The translations under genes were made by a program, and so were the position numbers. A stretch of DNA of 45,736 nt from Dyella_B sp035486915 (GTDB taxonomy: Bacteria; Pseudomonadota; Gammaproteobacteria; Xanthomonadales; Rhodanobacteraceae), in NCBI RefSeq assembly GCF_035486915.1, contig NZ_DATHMR010000010.1, positions 1 through 45,736 of the forward strand. Reading direction: 5' to 3'. This document shows, in pieces, positions 6,715 through 16,012 of the stretch. The stretch's first letter is position 1; every line of letters starts with the position of its first letter. Below the pieces are notes generated by a model. That model saw only the letters and a program-made list of their open reading frames with translations. It was not told the DNA's origin and ran no database searches.

Positions 6715-7170
6715 TGGCTCAGGCCAGCGCTTTTCCGCGTCTCACTAAGGTCTGCTTCGGGTCGATTTCCGCCGGTCGATGTGGACCCGCAGCTGATCAT
6801 ACAGACCGGCAGACTGGTCATCGTCGATCGGTCGTGTGATGCATTCGATCCGGTGCACGCACACCGGCGATGAACTTCCTGCCAGGTGCTGGCGAATGGG
6901 GCCGTTAGCCTTGAACTGCGATGGCACAGCTTTACACCCATTCTCAGATAATTAAGCCGAGCATAACCTTACGTTCGAAGACGTTCATAGATACATAGCT
7001 TTTCCGCAATAATTTATTTGTGGATAGGATGAGCGGGCAAATTCGACTAAGTTTAAGTAGCTAAGGCAACCAGCTGGCTCAGTCTTTCGTCACGGGGGTA
7101 TTTTCGGGGGTATAAATAAAGGCATAGCCTCTGCTAATGCATATAAATCAATAAGATATATCCAAGATAT
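6715..7170. other. Gene-free distal end of the island
   Basis: No complete gene is seen. Minus-strand frames at 6745-6927 and 6687-6941 are short and without start signals; they may be remains of a decayed gene but match nothing I recognise. The stretch becomes very AT-rich towards 7170. It ends in the tandem CGGGGGTAT units and the tRNA-like fragment listed separately. Confidence 0.4.
7093..7116. repeat. Tandem 12-base repeat CGGGGGTATTTT / CGGGGGTATAAA
   Basis: Two adjacent copies differ only in the last four bases. Similar GGGGGTA direct repeats are often seen close to the attachment site of tRNA-targeting islands with P4-type integrases (from general knowledge). Here they lie 55 bases inside the tRNA-like fragment, with no integrase gene beside them. 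Confidence 0.5.
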
Positions 7171-7189
7171 GAATCCTATTTCCGCACCA
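7171..7189 (+). other. Putative attachment site: tRNA-Leu-like 3' fragment
   Basis: GAATCCTATTTCCGCACCA has the form of the T-arm tail, acceptor strand and encoded CCA of a tRNA, most like a leucine tRNA whose 5' end would be GCGGAAA. The rest of a tRNA is missing upstream, where only AT-rich DNA is found. A strong short-loop terminator follows 44 bases later, as is usual after a tRNA gene. This is what remains at the far side when an element integrates into the 3' end of a tRNA gene, so I read it as the right attachment site and island boundary. Confidence 0.5.
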
Positions 7190-7232
7190 CTTGCTTGTTT
7201 CATGCCGTCCAGCGACGTGTCGTGAAACCACG

Positions 7233-7259
7233 AAAACCCGCCAAATGGCGGGTTTTTTT
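7233..7259 (+). terminator. Factor-independent terminator
   Basis: AACCCGCC-AAAT-GGCGGGTT is followed by a run of seven T. It has no coding gene just upstream and most likely ended the tRNA transcript before the island inserted. Confidence 0.75.
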
Positions 7260-7585
7260 GTGCCGTATCTTTCCACGCCGTCCCATTGAAGCCGAATAAG
7301 CGTGGGTGTTTTAGGGGGCTACATCCCCCTGCTGGGGCATTTGGTCCGGGAAAGCGGTCATGGCTCGCGACACCGGTATCGGCGTAGACACCTACCGGAT
7401 GACTCATTGGCAGCATGGCCGCACTCATCATCGCTTTCTTATTCGTCTCGTTCCTTACTACCTACACCCGTTCCTTTGGATGTGCTCAACACATTCCTGA
7501 ACAAACACCCAGAACTCTCTGAACAATGCAAGAGCATCAGTCGATGCTCCCGCGCAGTTTTGTTTCAAGATTAATCCCGATGTGC
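7260..7585. other. Gene-free stretch between island edge and pseudogene
   Basis: Nothing coding is seen. The 12-mer GATGTGCTCAAC occurs twice, near 7480 and 7579, the second copy at the very end of the CsgG-like frame. This could be a small duplication from the original gene end, but no more can be said. Confidence 0.3.
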
Positions 7586-8455
7586 TCAACGCGCCTGCAG
7601 TGCGTCGATCGTTGCCGCATCAAGCTGGCCGGTGACCGACAAGCCATTTGCTTTCTGGAAGGTGCTGATGGCGCGGTTCGTCCCCGGACCGGGAACGCCA
7701 TCGACCTTGCTGCTGTATAGGCCCAATTGAGCCAGCTTGCGCTGTGCGTCAGCCAGCGAATAGTCACCCGCTCCGGAAGCAGCACGACCCATTATCGCAG
7801 CGCTGGAATTCCCGGCCCCGTCCACACTCAAGTTGCCACCCGTACCCAATCCACCCGCAACACGTTGGGGAGCGTATTCGCGCACAGCCTTGACCATCTG
7901 GTTGTAGGCATCGAGGAAGGCCGCCGCAATTACTTTGCCCTCTGGTGTCTCACTGTAAGCACCGAGACTCGCACCGCCCGATCCAAAATGATCAAACAAG
8001 CCGGCTACGCCGAAGTCAATGTTCTTGGCACTCCCTTGCGCGGCAGCCACTTGCACGCTTGAACGCGAATCAGTAAGCATCATGGTCGTGGAGGCTTCGT
8101 TGCTTTTCATCGAACCCGCGATGGCACCAAGGATTGCGCCGTAGGAACCACTTACTGCAGCAAGCGCACCGCCAGCACGACCGGTACCCTGCGAGAATTG
8201 GATGGAAGGCGTGACGATGTAGTCCGCCGCCACCATCTGCCTTTTGTCCATATGGCTGCTCTGGCGCAGTTCGCCTGAAGCATTGAGATCACGCTCGCCC
8301 ATCATCGAATTCATAGCCTCCGCGATCGACCACCACAAAGCAATACCCGCGTGACCAACACGTTCCTTGTTTCGAGCGCACTTGACGATCCGACCTTCCG
8401 TAAGTCGGATGTGAGAAAACTCGCAAGTGCTTTATTCCCTTACATCCAGAAAAGA
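7586..8455 (-). pseudogene. CsgG-like protein with peptidoglycan-binding domain, 5' part frameshifted
   Basis: The intact frame (7586-8314) begins MNSMMGERDLNASGELRQ, which is the middle of a CsgG-type secretion/assembly protein, then QMVAADYIVTPSIQFS, a Gly/Ala-rich variable section and, at the C-terminus, a PG_binding_1 domain (DAQRKLAQLGLYSSKVDGVP, TNRAISTFQKANGLSVTG). Just upstream, another frame reads FVVVDRGG, the motif that normally precedes MNSM in this family, so one indel near 8315 breaks the gene. Upstream of about 8350 the reading continues in a third frame (ALASFLTSDLRK is visible) and then fades, so the signal peptide and N-terminus are lost or scrambled. A short product from TTG 8338 is possible but would lack the secretion signal. 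Confidence 0.6.
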
Positions 8456-9126
8456 AGGCTAGCTTTCGTGCCTTTTAAATAAGCAATTAAAGGTTTAGCG
8501 CAATAAGAGAACAGCCATTGAATCGCGGTCATGTTCCCAATGGCATACGCCCGAAGCGCTTTGGGTGACTGCCTCACGTCAAGGCGCTCTACTTACGCGC
8601 CACTTAGTCGCGTAGATAAAAGGATCGAGCCTTCCGTACAAAAATCGCATCATTCAGGCGGCATTGACATCAGACCTGCCTGAAAGAGGTGTCTGAAAAC
8701 GACTAATAGAGTGCCCGCGCCCGATTCAATCGATCGGTAGATCGTCATTTCCCGGACTGACGTACCATGCCATGACCGGCAAATATTCTTGATACGTCTC
8801 ATAGCAGCGGATTCGGCAACACAGGATTGAGCCACTGCATGCAGCAATGGGTCTAGTTCAACCCCACACCAGGTCACTCGCTGATCGCAGAAAACGAGAA
8901 CGTTTTCCGCAAATCAACCTGTCCCCCTTAGTGGCGTGGCGCGCATCGATCGCCGCCGCTACAAAAATATTTCCTTATCCAAATTTTTCCTATGTCAGGC
9001 GTAGCGTTTCGGCGGAGGGCACTTTCGGGCAACGCGTTGTGACTTGACGTCTCTACATCGCGCTGAGGACTTCCTTATCACACGCAGAAAGCCGTATCGC
9101 TGGCGATGCGGTTTAGGAGCACGGAT
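8456..9126. other. Gene-free stretch
   Basis: Only short, poorly composed frames are present on both strands. No tRNA, repeat array or convincing promoter was recognised. It presumably holds the promoter of the large gene that starts at 9127. Confidence 0.4.
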
Positions 9127-12100
9127 ATGGCGGATATCAGAGTCCTGATGGTTACCGATGGAAGTAACTTCAACTACGGGCCACAAGTCACTTCGCACTA
9201 CGACGCGGATTGCTTTTCGTTGGTCACGCTGGTCGATGCCCTCAACAATCCGAGCAATATCCCGTCGATCCAGGTTGATACCGCGCATCGGCGCGGCGCC
9301 CAGTTTGCCGGGCAAGATCCCGACACGTCGCAGAATCTGACCTATCCGGGCGACTTCGTGTTTACACAGATCGCCGATCTGTCGATCTATGACGTCATAT
9401 GGCTGATCGGGGATGAAGGCTACAACGGGGGTGAACTGGAAAGCTTTAATTCCAATATCACACCCGATGAGCAGATCGCGTTGTCTGATTTCATGCAGAA
9501 CGGTGGCGGCATGTTCGTGGTCGGCGATCACGACGGCCTGGGCGCGTGCATGTGCGGTGGCCTACCACGCGTGCGAGTGATGCGCAGGTGGTTCGAGTGG
9601 GACCACGTTTTTACCGATCCGGCGACAGGACAGATATTCGCGCCGAATTGGTCGGTTGGTGGCGATGCCTCGTCACCCGGTTATCCCGGCGCGACAAGCC
9701 GATTCGACACCCTGCAACCGGACGCCACGTTATTTGGTGGGCAACAGGTTTACTTTTTCTGGGATCAATCGGATCTGATGCCGCAGACGTTGATGGATGC
9801 CAGCGGCAATCCGCTGACGACTTCGCCAAACCCGATCCACGCTGTACTGCGCGGTAAAGAAGGTGTGCCGATTGCCTATTTTCCGGATCATATGCACGAA
9901 GGCGAGGCCACGGATTTCACGACCATTTTAGCTGGTGGTGGCTCGTTCAATCCGAACGGCACTGGCGGCACACCGAACGCGCTGTCGTTTACCGACTCGC
10001 ACGGAAACTCGCATGCTTATCCTGAGTTTCCGATCATCGGCAATTATCAGCCGACACCGGAAGTGATCGCCTACTCGTTCGATGTCGGCCACACGACCTA
10101 TTACGGTTCGGTACCGCCTGCAACACCCGATTACCCAACGACCACAAAAAAATGGAAGGGCGCCATCGGTGTGTACGACGGCTGGGGGGCCGGGGTGGGT
10201 CGAATCATTGCCGGCTCGACCTTCCATCACTATCTCGACAAGAATTTGATTGGCGATCCGTTGTCGAATGAGCAAGCAGGGCCGCCCACTAATACGACGC
10301 TGGGATTGCCTCAGTCCATTCTGGACCCGATCCGCGATTACTACGTCAATGCCGTCACTTGGCTCGCGCGCTGTAGCTCGACCTTCCATTTTTGGACGCT
10401 CAAGAGCACGTTCGGCTCCGATGAGGTGCAGAGCGCTGCTACGAGCGGTTCGAATTTCGCCAACGCGTTTTATCTTGCACTCGAAGGATTTGCGCCCAAC
10501 GTGGTCGGCAACCCGACGATTAAATTGTCCGGAGCTTTCGCCGCGACGGGTGCCTTGTTTCAGCCAGGCTCTCCGGTTTATAGCGGTAACGCCAATGCTG
10601 CGCAGCGCATCCTGTTTCCGTTCACGGTGTTGTCGATCCCGAACATGGCGTTTCCGAATAGCACGTCGTCCGCGATTGTGTATCCACTCGAAGCGACCAT
10701 CGCCTTTGGTTCGAATGTCTTCAATGCCGAAGCGCTGTTTGAACTGACTCCTGGCGCCGATCCGTATTTCACCAATGTCGATTCGACTACCGCTCCGCCC
10801 AATGCCTTCTATTTGAGCCAGGATTTGCGGGTCTTCCAGGTTGTGCCGGATCTGAACGAGGAACCGTTCGTCACGTTTCCAACTGGAACTGACGGTCCCT
10901 TCACTTACATCCAGAATGTGCTGCTCTATCTCAACGACATATCCAACGGTTACACGGTGCAAGGCGGCAGCGATCCGTTCACAACACTGCAGGAACAGAA
11001 TGATCTGACTGAAGAATCATCGGTGTCGAATAAAGTGAAGGGCCCGGACAATAAAACGCATACCGCGTATAACTTTGCGATTGCACGTGTCAGATTGAGA
11101 GGAGCAGGATCGACGGCCACCAACGTCAAGGTATTTTTCAGGCTGTTCGCCACCCAATCCAACGACACCGATTACGATCCGCAGACGACTTACCTGTGCA
11201 CGTACGATGCGTTGAATCTGCCCGACAAGCCGTTACCGGGTATCGATTCGACGACGTCGCCACCTGACAAGCTCACCTTTCCCTTCTACGCTACCGACAA
11301 TGGCTCGGGCGATTACGATCAGGGCGGAAGTGATCCGGGGGCGAACGAGGCGACGATTACTGCGTCGAGCAATAAGGAAACCTATCATTATTTCGGTTGC
11401 TATCTAAACATCGGCGCATTGCCATCCGATGCGCTGCCGGGAACGCACCACTGTCTCGTTGCGCAGATCGCTTACGACAGCGCGCCGATTATAAATTCCA
11501 ATGGCATAACGTTGAGCCCGGAAAACACCGACAAACTTGCGCAACGCAATTGCCAGGTGACTTGGTCTGGCAATCCTGGTGGCCCTGCGACACATCGCAT
11601 TCCCCAGACATTCGACAACCGACCGAGCGTGCGTACGAGCAATGCAGTTACTACGCTGCTGGGTTATCCCGATGAGCTGATGATCGAATGGGGCAACGTA
11701 CCCAAAGGCAGCGTTGCGAGTATCTATTGGCCGCAGGTCAACGCGCTCGACGTAACGCGCCTGTCGATGCTGCTTTATGCCGACACGCCGTGGATCGCGA
11801 CCGATGACAACACCGTGCAGTGCACGGTCGATGCACCGGTAACCTATCTACCGATTCCATTCGCATCGGGTGCCGGTTTTGCCGGGCTATTTACCGTCGA
11901 TTTGCCGAACGGGATCAAAGCCGGACAGCAGTTCGAGATCGTCGTGCGCCGAATCCGTAGCCGGCAACCGCCGGACCAATCAAACAAGCCTGAGCCAGTG
12001 GCCCAATCTCGCGAGGCTGTGCGCCAGAATTTGACCACTGATTGGCGCTACGTGGTCGGCACATTTCAGGTAACGATCCCCGTGTCGACCGACGAAAAGC

Positions 12101-12555
12101 TGCTGTGGCCTGAGGAAAACACGCTCGCGATTCTGAAATGGCGGTTCCAAAATACGGCGACGACAAACCGCTGGTACCCGGTGTTGCAGCGCTATCTGTC
12201 GTATATCGTCGGGCGCGTGAACGGATTCGGCGGTAAGGCGGGTGCCATTCCAGCCTCACCCAATGGAGCTCCCGGTCCAGTCTCCGGTTCCGCACCGGGC
12301 AAGAGCGGTTGCGACGCAGGTTGTGTACCGCTCGTGCGCTACCAGGGCAAAGTCGCGGAGGTGTTGTTCGATTGCTTCGGCGATTTCGAAGGTTTCTTGC
12401 TCGAAAACTGCTCGGGTGTCCACCGCTTCACGAGCTGCGAACGAGGCATTGCCGACCTCGTGTTGCGAACCTGTCGAGAACGGTTGGTGTTGACCGTCTT
12501 CGTCGAGGACGGACATGAACAACGCATTCGACAACTGATAGTGAGTTGTTGCTGA
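9127..12555 (+). CDS. Very large protein with ThuA-like N-terminal domain
   Basis: The start MADIRVLMVTDG is chosen because AGGAG lies 7 bases before it; a second ATG 21 bases earlier is weaker. The 1142-residue product has no signal peptide or membrane helix. Residues 1 to about 400 resemble the ThuA/class-I amidotransferase-like fold: a flavodoxin-type first strand, YDVIWLIGDEGYNGG, then GGGMFVVGDHDGLGACMCGG at the usual active-site turn, and YFPDHMHEGEATD. The nucleophile position reads GDHDG rather than a cysteine elbow, so enzyme activity is doubtful. Residues 420-1000 look like two or three beta-rich domains of unknown family. The last 75 residues (VLFDCFGDFEGF ... ending SCC) form a small module also attached to other uncharacterised proteins. 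Neighbours give no functional clue. Confidence 0.75.
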   Translation: MADIRVLMVTDGSNFNYGPQVTSHYDADCFSLVTLVDALNNPSNIPSIQVDTAHRRGAQFAGQDPDTSQNLTYPGDFVFTQIADLSIYDVIWLIGDEGYNGGELESFNSNITPDEQIALSDFMQNGGGMFVVGDHDGLGACMCGGLPRVRVMRRWFEWDHVFTDPATGQIFAPNWSVGGDASSPGYPGATSRFDTLQPDATLFGGQQVYFFWDQSDLMPQTLMDASGNPLTTSPNPIHAVLRGKEGVPIAYFPDHMHEGEATDFTTILAGGGSFNPNGTGGTPNALSFTDSHGNSHAYPEFPIIGNYQPTPEVIAYSFDVGHTTYYGSVPPATPDYPTTTKKWKGAIGVYDGWGAGVGRIIAGSTFHHYLDKNLIGDPLSNEQAGPPTNTTLGLPQSILDPIRDYYVNAVTWLARCSSTFHFWTLKSTFGSDEVQSAATSGSNFANAFYLALEGFAPNVVGNPTIKLSGAFAATGALFQPGSPVYSGNANAAQRILFPFTVLSIPNMAFPNSTSSAIVYPLEATIAFGSNVFNAEALFELTPGADPYFTNVDSTTAPPNAFYLSQDLRVFQVVPDLNEEPFVTFPTGTDGPFTYIQNVLLYLNDISNGYTVQGGSDPFTTLQEQNDLTEESSVSNKVKGPDNKTHTAYNFAIARVRLRGAGSTATNVKVFFRLFATQSNDTDYDPQTTYLCTYDALNLPDKPLPGIDSTTSPPDKLTFPFYATDNGSGDYDQGGSDPGANEATITASSNKETYHYFGCYLNIGALPSDALPGTHHCLVAQIAYDSAPIINSNGITLSPENTDKLAQRNCQVTWSGNPGGPATHRIPQTFDNRPSVRTSNAVTTLLGYPDELMIEWGNVPKGSVASIYWPQVNALDVTRLSMLLYADTPWIATDDNTVQCTVDAPVTYLPIPFASGAGFAGLFTVDLPNGIKAGQQFEIVVRRIRSRQPPDQSNKPEPVAQSREAVRQNLTTDWRYVVGTFQVTIPVSTDEKLLWPEENTLAILKWRFQNTATTNRWYPVLQRYLSYIVGRVNGFGGKAGAIPASPNGAPGPVSGSAPGKSGCDAGCVPLVRYQGKVAEVLFDCFGDFEGFLLENCSGVHRFTSCERGIADLVLRTCRERLVLTVFVEDGHEQRIRQLIVSCC

Positions 12556-12600
12556 GCCGAGCCGCATCGCGTGCAGCAACGCGGTCCGTGCCGCCGATAG

Positions 12601-12634
12601 AAAAATAAAACCTCCCGTGCTTGCGCACGGGAGG
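12601..12634 (-). terminator. Terminator after the small periplasmic protein gene
   Basis: CCTCCCGTGC-TTGC-GCACGGGAGG at 12611-12634 is a perfect 10-bp stem. Read on the minus strand it is followed by TTTTATTTTT. It lies 32 bases past the stop at 12667 and could also stop read-through from the large gene on the plus strand. Confidence 0.85.
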
Positions 12635-12666
12635 CTTGAGGCTTGCATGATCAGTGCAATCGGGGC

Positions 12667-13020
12667 TTAGTGCTTCTGCTTGTAGATGCGACGGCTGTTG
12701 CCGTTTTCGGAACGGTTGAGGTTGCGCTGCTCCTGTTTGGTCAGGTGACCACCGTGACGGGCTTCATCTGCGCTCTCGCGACGTGCGATGTTCTCGTCGT
12801 GCTGGTCATCGCGCTGAGCTTGCGCCTGTGACATGGTGCCGTTCTTCAGGCCGTTGTCGACGCGGTTCTGCTGGTTTTGCAGACGGTTGTTCACTTCGTT
12901 GACGCGCGGATGACCGGGAACATCGTTGTTGGCCGGCGCTGTCTGTGCCATCACCGAGCCGGAGGCAATCGCTGCACCGATCACCAGGCCAATGACGGTA
13001 AGTTTCGATTTTGCATTCAT
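12667..13020 (-). CDS. Small periplasmic charged protein
   Basis: The 117-residue protein starts MNAKSKLTVIGLVIGAAIAS (AAGGAA 6 bases upstream) and has a signal peptide cut near VMAQTAPA. The mature part is extremely hydrophilic and helical: NNRLQNQQNRVDNGLKNGTM, SQAQAQRDDQHDENIARR, GGHLTKQEQRNLNRSENGNS, ending RRIYKQKH. The same layout (heptad-like Gln/Arg/Asn segments, GGHLT and a final N-x-S-RRIYxxKH) is common in conserved proteins of unknown function in Burkholderia and Xanthomonadales, from memory. A role in envelope stress or metal response is sometimes suggested for such proteins but is not visible here. It is monocistronic with its own terminator. Confidence 0.75.
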   Translation of the reverse strand: MNAKSKLTVIGLVIGAAIASGSVMAQTAPANNDVPGHPRVNEVNNRLQNQQNRVDNGLKNGTMSQAQAQRDDQHDENIARRESADEARHGGHLTKQEQRNLNRSENGNSRRIYKQKH

Positions 13021-13525
13021 GGCAAATTCCTTGAGTCTGTTAGCGGACGTTACTTTGTGGAATCTGTCGCCTTCCCGTTGTGGGAAAGCGGCATGCATGC
13101 GTCGGGCGGGGTCATCTGTTTTTGCGCACAATCGATGGTGTCTCCTCAAGCGTCTTGCTTCCATCGCGTGCCCTCACCTCGCGCATTCGCCATGAACGGG
13201 TGTCCTTGTGGCGCGTTGACAGACGACGTTTGGGAAGACCGAAAGATTCAGCTGAGGATTAGCTTGGAACATTTTTCCCGTCGGAAGCGCACCATTCTGT
13301 CGCTGAGCTGACGGCGAGACAGGACCGTGTCCAGGTATTTGTGCAGTGCAAAGTATTTTTGGCCGCAGAGATAAGGGCTGTTCGGCTAGCACTGCATGGA
13401 AAACAAGCTCTGGCGGGCGCACTTGCGCCGCACAAGTCAATCTAACTACGTCGTGGTTGTACTCATTGGGAGATGGCACTGTATCGCCGTCGTCGCTTTT
13501 CAACGTTTGCCAACAAGCAAAAGAA
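13021..13525. other. Gene-free stretch upstream of the periplasmic protein gene
   Basis: It should contain the promoter of the gene ending at 12667. The only clear element is a small dyad, TTCCC-GTTGT-GGGAA, near 13073-13087. The overlapping short frames on both strands lack start signals. Confidence 0.3.
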
Positions 13526-13602
13526 TGGTGCCCCCGATACGATTCGAACGTACGACCTTCCCCTTAGGAGGGGGATGCTCTATCCAGCTGAGCTACGGGG
13601 GC
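13526..13602 (-). tRNA. tRNA-Arg, anticodon CCU
   Basis: On the minus strand the gene runs from GCCCCCGTAGCTCAG to CGGGGGCACCA. It has a 7-bp acceptor stem GCCCCCG/CGGGGGC, a D-arm with GTAGCTCAGCTGGATAGAGC, an anticodon stem-loop CCCCT-CCTAAGGGG giving CCU, a T-arm with GTTCGAATC and an encoded CCA. The length is 77 nucleotides with CCA. CCU reads AGG, a rare arginine codon in high-GC genomes. Confidence 0.95.
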
Positions 13603-13641
13603 GATGGATATCTTCCTGATGCGACGAACCACAGCAGCGCG

Positions 13642-13647
13642 ATTATA
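13642..13647 (-). promoter_or_regulatory. -10 box of the tRNA-Arg promoter
   Basis: TATAAT on the minus strand, 40 bases upstream of the tRNA 5' end, is a perfect -10 hexamer. The matching -35 is weak (TGTCTC at a 16-base spacing). Confidence 0.55.
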
Positions 13648-14225
13648 CGTGGTCGAAGGATTCGAGACAGCCCCGGCTTTTTTGGCCTATTTTTAGTTGC
13701 TCGCTCAACGTCCCCGAAGGTTTCGGTGTGTCAAGCGAAAAGTGCTGAGACGAATAAACAGTGCGGTGAGTCGCACACGTTGCGATGACGTTGATGCGAT
13801 CTCCCTCCAAGACATTCGAAAAGCAATCGGATGACTTCAAATATCGATATACCGCTCAACAAACGTGGACCCGATATCGCTACACGATCAGCTTGACCAT
13901 GCAGCTTCGAGTCGCTCGGCAACCTAAGGATGCTCACCTGCGTTGTGCAAACAGTTCGGCCTTCTATACCGCTTTTATGCACTTCGCCGTGACGCAGGCA
14001 TCATGCGCGCCCCTGCATGGACGTCTTTATCTACTGTGATGCTGGTTGTGTAGACCGCCTTCACCTTTTGTGGGCGCCAGACTCGTATGATGCACCCCAA
14101 TAAAGCGGGGCGCGTCAGCCCGTAGGTGTGCCAGGTAGGTGGGCGAGCGCACCAGGTTTTGCAAGTGGCGTTTACCGAGAGTGAATTTCATCGATACCCA
14201 ATGGGCGTTCTGTGGGGGAACGAGA
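13648..14225. other. Gene-free stretch between tRNA-Arg and the MASE1 gene
   Basis: Small frames occur on both strands but none has a start signal or protein-like composition. Around 14100-14160 the sequence is GC-rich with partially complementary GGTGTGC and GCGCACC (a possible leader hairpin for the MASE1 gene). No riboswitch family is recognised. Confidence 0.3.
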
Positions 14226-15878
14226 ATGGGGCCAAGACCGGGCTGGACAAAAAATTGGCTTGTGCAAGATATTGCGACTGGGCTGATTTACCTGGCCCTT
14301 TACCTTCTTGTGCGGCCACTTTCTCACAGCATCTGGATCGTCACTGCCGGCCTGCGCCTTAGCGCGTTGCTTTTGCTCCCCTATCGTCAGTGGCCTGCCC
14401 TGGTGATTGCAGATACTGCAGGCCTGCTCTATTACGACCTACCCTGCCTGGGTCAGTTCGGTCCACTCTTTGTAACTGTCGATTCCACATCTCCGTTCCT
14501 GCTGGCGGCGCCAGCTGTGTGGTGGTTTCGGACCAAGCAAGGGCTTTTCCCTTCGCATCGCATGGTCAAGGTAAAAGCCCTGCTCTGGTGTCTGGTCACT
14601 GCGACGTTGATCTGGACCGCCGGTAGCATGGTTACCGTACAGACGCTCCCCCTTCCCTATTCACAAATGGGCTCTACCCCAACCTATGTGCTGTACACCG
14701 CGCTGGGCAAGTTGGTAGGCATTCTTACCTTTGTGCCGCTTGCACTGTGCTTCAAACTGCGCGACACGTCTGTTCCTTTGACAAGCCAAATCAAGCGTGT
14801 ATTCACCAGCCGGCTTGCTGTCGACGCCCTTGTCGTGGTTCTGCCGACATTGCTGGCATTGTTCTTGCTGTCCCGCCACGGCCAGCAGGAATCAAAAGAC
14901 GTTATTCGGATCTTCATGTTCGTACCTGTCGGCTGGCTCACGCTTAGACACGGCTGGAGGGCAGCAAGCTTCGGTACGGCCATCGTCATGTCCGCACTGT
15001 TCATAAACATGGCGCACGTCCCGAACCCGGCGCTGGTCCAAACCCAGGCATTTATTTGTTTTACCACTGTGTCGTTACTGGTACTTGGCGCGCGCACGAG
15101 TAGCGAAAACCTGTTCCAAGAACGGGAGCGCCTGGAAGCGAAGGAAGCACTGAGGCTGGCGCAGCAAGGGCTGTATTTGTGCGAAGTGAGAATGCGGCAG
15201 ACCGCTTACAACCTAGAGCAGATCGCAGGCACTTTGCAGGTCACTCATAACGGAATCTTGAAGCGTTTCCGGCACATGATTTCGCTGACGGAAAGTCAGA
15301 ATTTCTTCCGCCAGGCGAGCGCCACGAACGCGCAAATCTACCAGTTAGCCGATTCCCTGCACCCTCTTTCGTGGCGTGAGAAGGGGTTGCCGTCCGCGCT
15401 CCGCGAATCCATCGGCCGGACCTTGGACGAACAAGGATTTGTGTATCACTGCTCGCTTGAGGGGAGAGGCCTAAGCAAGCTTTCGCCGGGCGTGCATTCG
15501 GCCATTTATAGGTTTGCGTGCGAGGCTGCCGTATACGTTTGCGAAAACTTTGCCTGCTCGCACGTCTATCTGACGCTACGCGGCGGGTTTTCGCATGGGC
15601 AACGCTGGGTCGTGATTCGACTTGAGGGCAAACAAATGCCTAGCGATATCAACGACCCTGTCTTTAGAAACACAAGCTCCAGTCAGCTCGCAACCAAATT
15701 GGGCACACAAGGACTGGGATTAGACTCGATGCGATCCTATGCGCATCTGTTTGATGGCTGCATGCACGTTAGAGCAGCTTCGGACTCACTGAGAATAACC
15801 GCGCTCCTGCACGATATTAATAAGGCTAAGATCGAACAGCAGAGCGACTCGGTTCCGCTAGCGATGTATCTTCGTTAG
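14226..15878 (+). CDS. MASE1-domain membrane protein with degenerate histidine-kinase module
   Basis: The start MGPRPGWTKNW (purine-rich GGGGGAACGAGA before the ATG) gives 550 residues. Residues 12-290 hold about eight membrane segments of MASE1 type (LIYLALYLLVRPLSHSIWIV at the start). Residues 295-540 follow the plan of a NarL-type sensor kinase, but key residues are gone. The phospho-acceptor motif that should read A-R-x-L-H-D is AYNLEQ (E331 for His). The N-box has E433 but AVYVCENF in place of N-xx-KH. The Asp of the G1 box is not visible, although GLGLDSM (496-502) survives. It is therefore probably a pseudokinase that senses through the membrane and acts by protein contact. It stands alone without a response regulator. 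Confidence 0.75.
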   Translation: MGPRPGWTKNWLVQDIATGLIYLALYLLVRPLSHSIWIVTAGLRLSALLLLPYRQWPALVIADTAGLLYYDLPCLGQFGPLFVTVDSTSPFLLAAPAVWWFRTKQGLFPSHRMVKVKALLWCLVTATLIWTAGSMVTVQTLPLPYSQMGSTPTYVLYTALGKLVGILTFVPLALCFKLRDTSVPLTSQIKRVFTSRLAVDALVVVLPTLLALFLLSRHGQQESKDVIRIFMFVPVGWLTLRHGWRAASFGTAIVMSALFINMAHVPNPALVQTQAFICFTTVSLLVLGARTSSENLFQERERLEAKEALRLAQQGLYLCEVRMRQTAYNLEQIAGTLQVTHNGILKRFRHMISLTESQNFFRQASATNAQIYQLADSLHPLSWREKGLPSALRESIGRTLDEQGFVYHCSLEGRGLSKLSPGVHSAIYRFACEAAVYVCENFACSHVYLTLRGGFSHGQRWVVIRLEGKQMPSDINDPVFRNTSSSQLATKLGTQGLGLDSMRSYAHLFDGCMHVRAASDSLRITALLHDINKAKIEQQSDSVPLAMYLR

Positions 15879-15897
15879 TCCAAAGAATTCATTAGCT

Positions 15898-15944
15898 CAA
15901 GCAAATAGCCACCCGATCAAGGGTGGCTATTTGCTTGCTTTTCT
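15898..15944 (+). terminator. Strong terminator after the MASE1 gene
   Basis: Perfectly complementary 17-base arms (15898-15914 and 15921-15937) surround the loop GATCAA and are followed by CTTTTCT. The stem is unusually long. It lies 20 bases past the stop. Confidence 0.85.
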
Positions 15945-16012
15945 CGCGTCATACTCACAGGGCGTAGTGCGTCAGCAAAGTAACTAGCGACGCGCTGCCA
16001 GGGTTGTGCAGG

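Noticed and set aside
6687..6941. Possible transposase remnant on the minus strand
   Set aside because: Two short frames overlap but no transposase motif or terminal inverted repeats could be identified.
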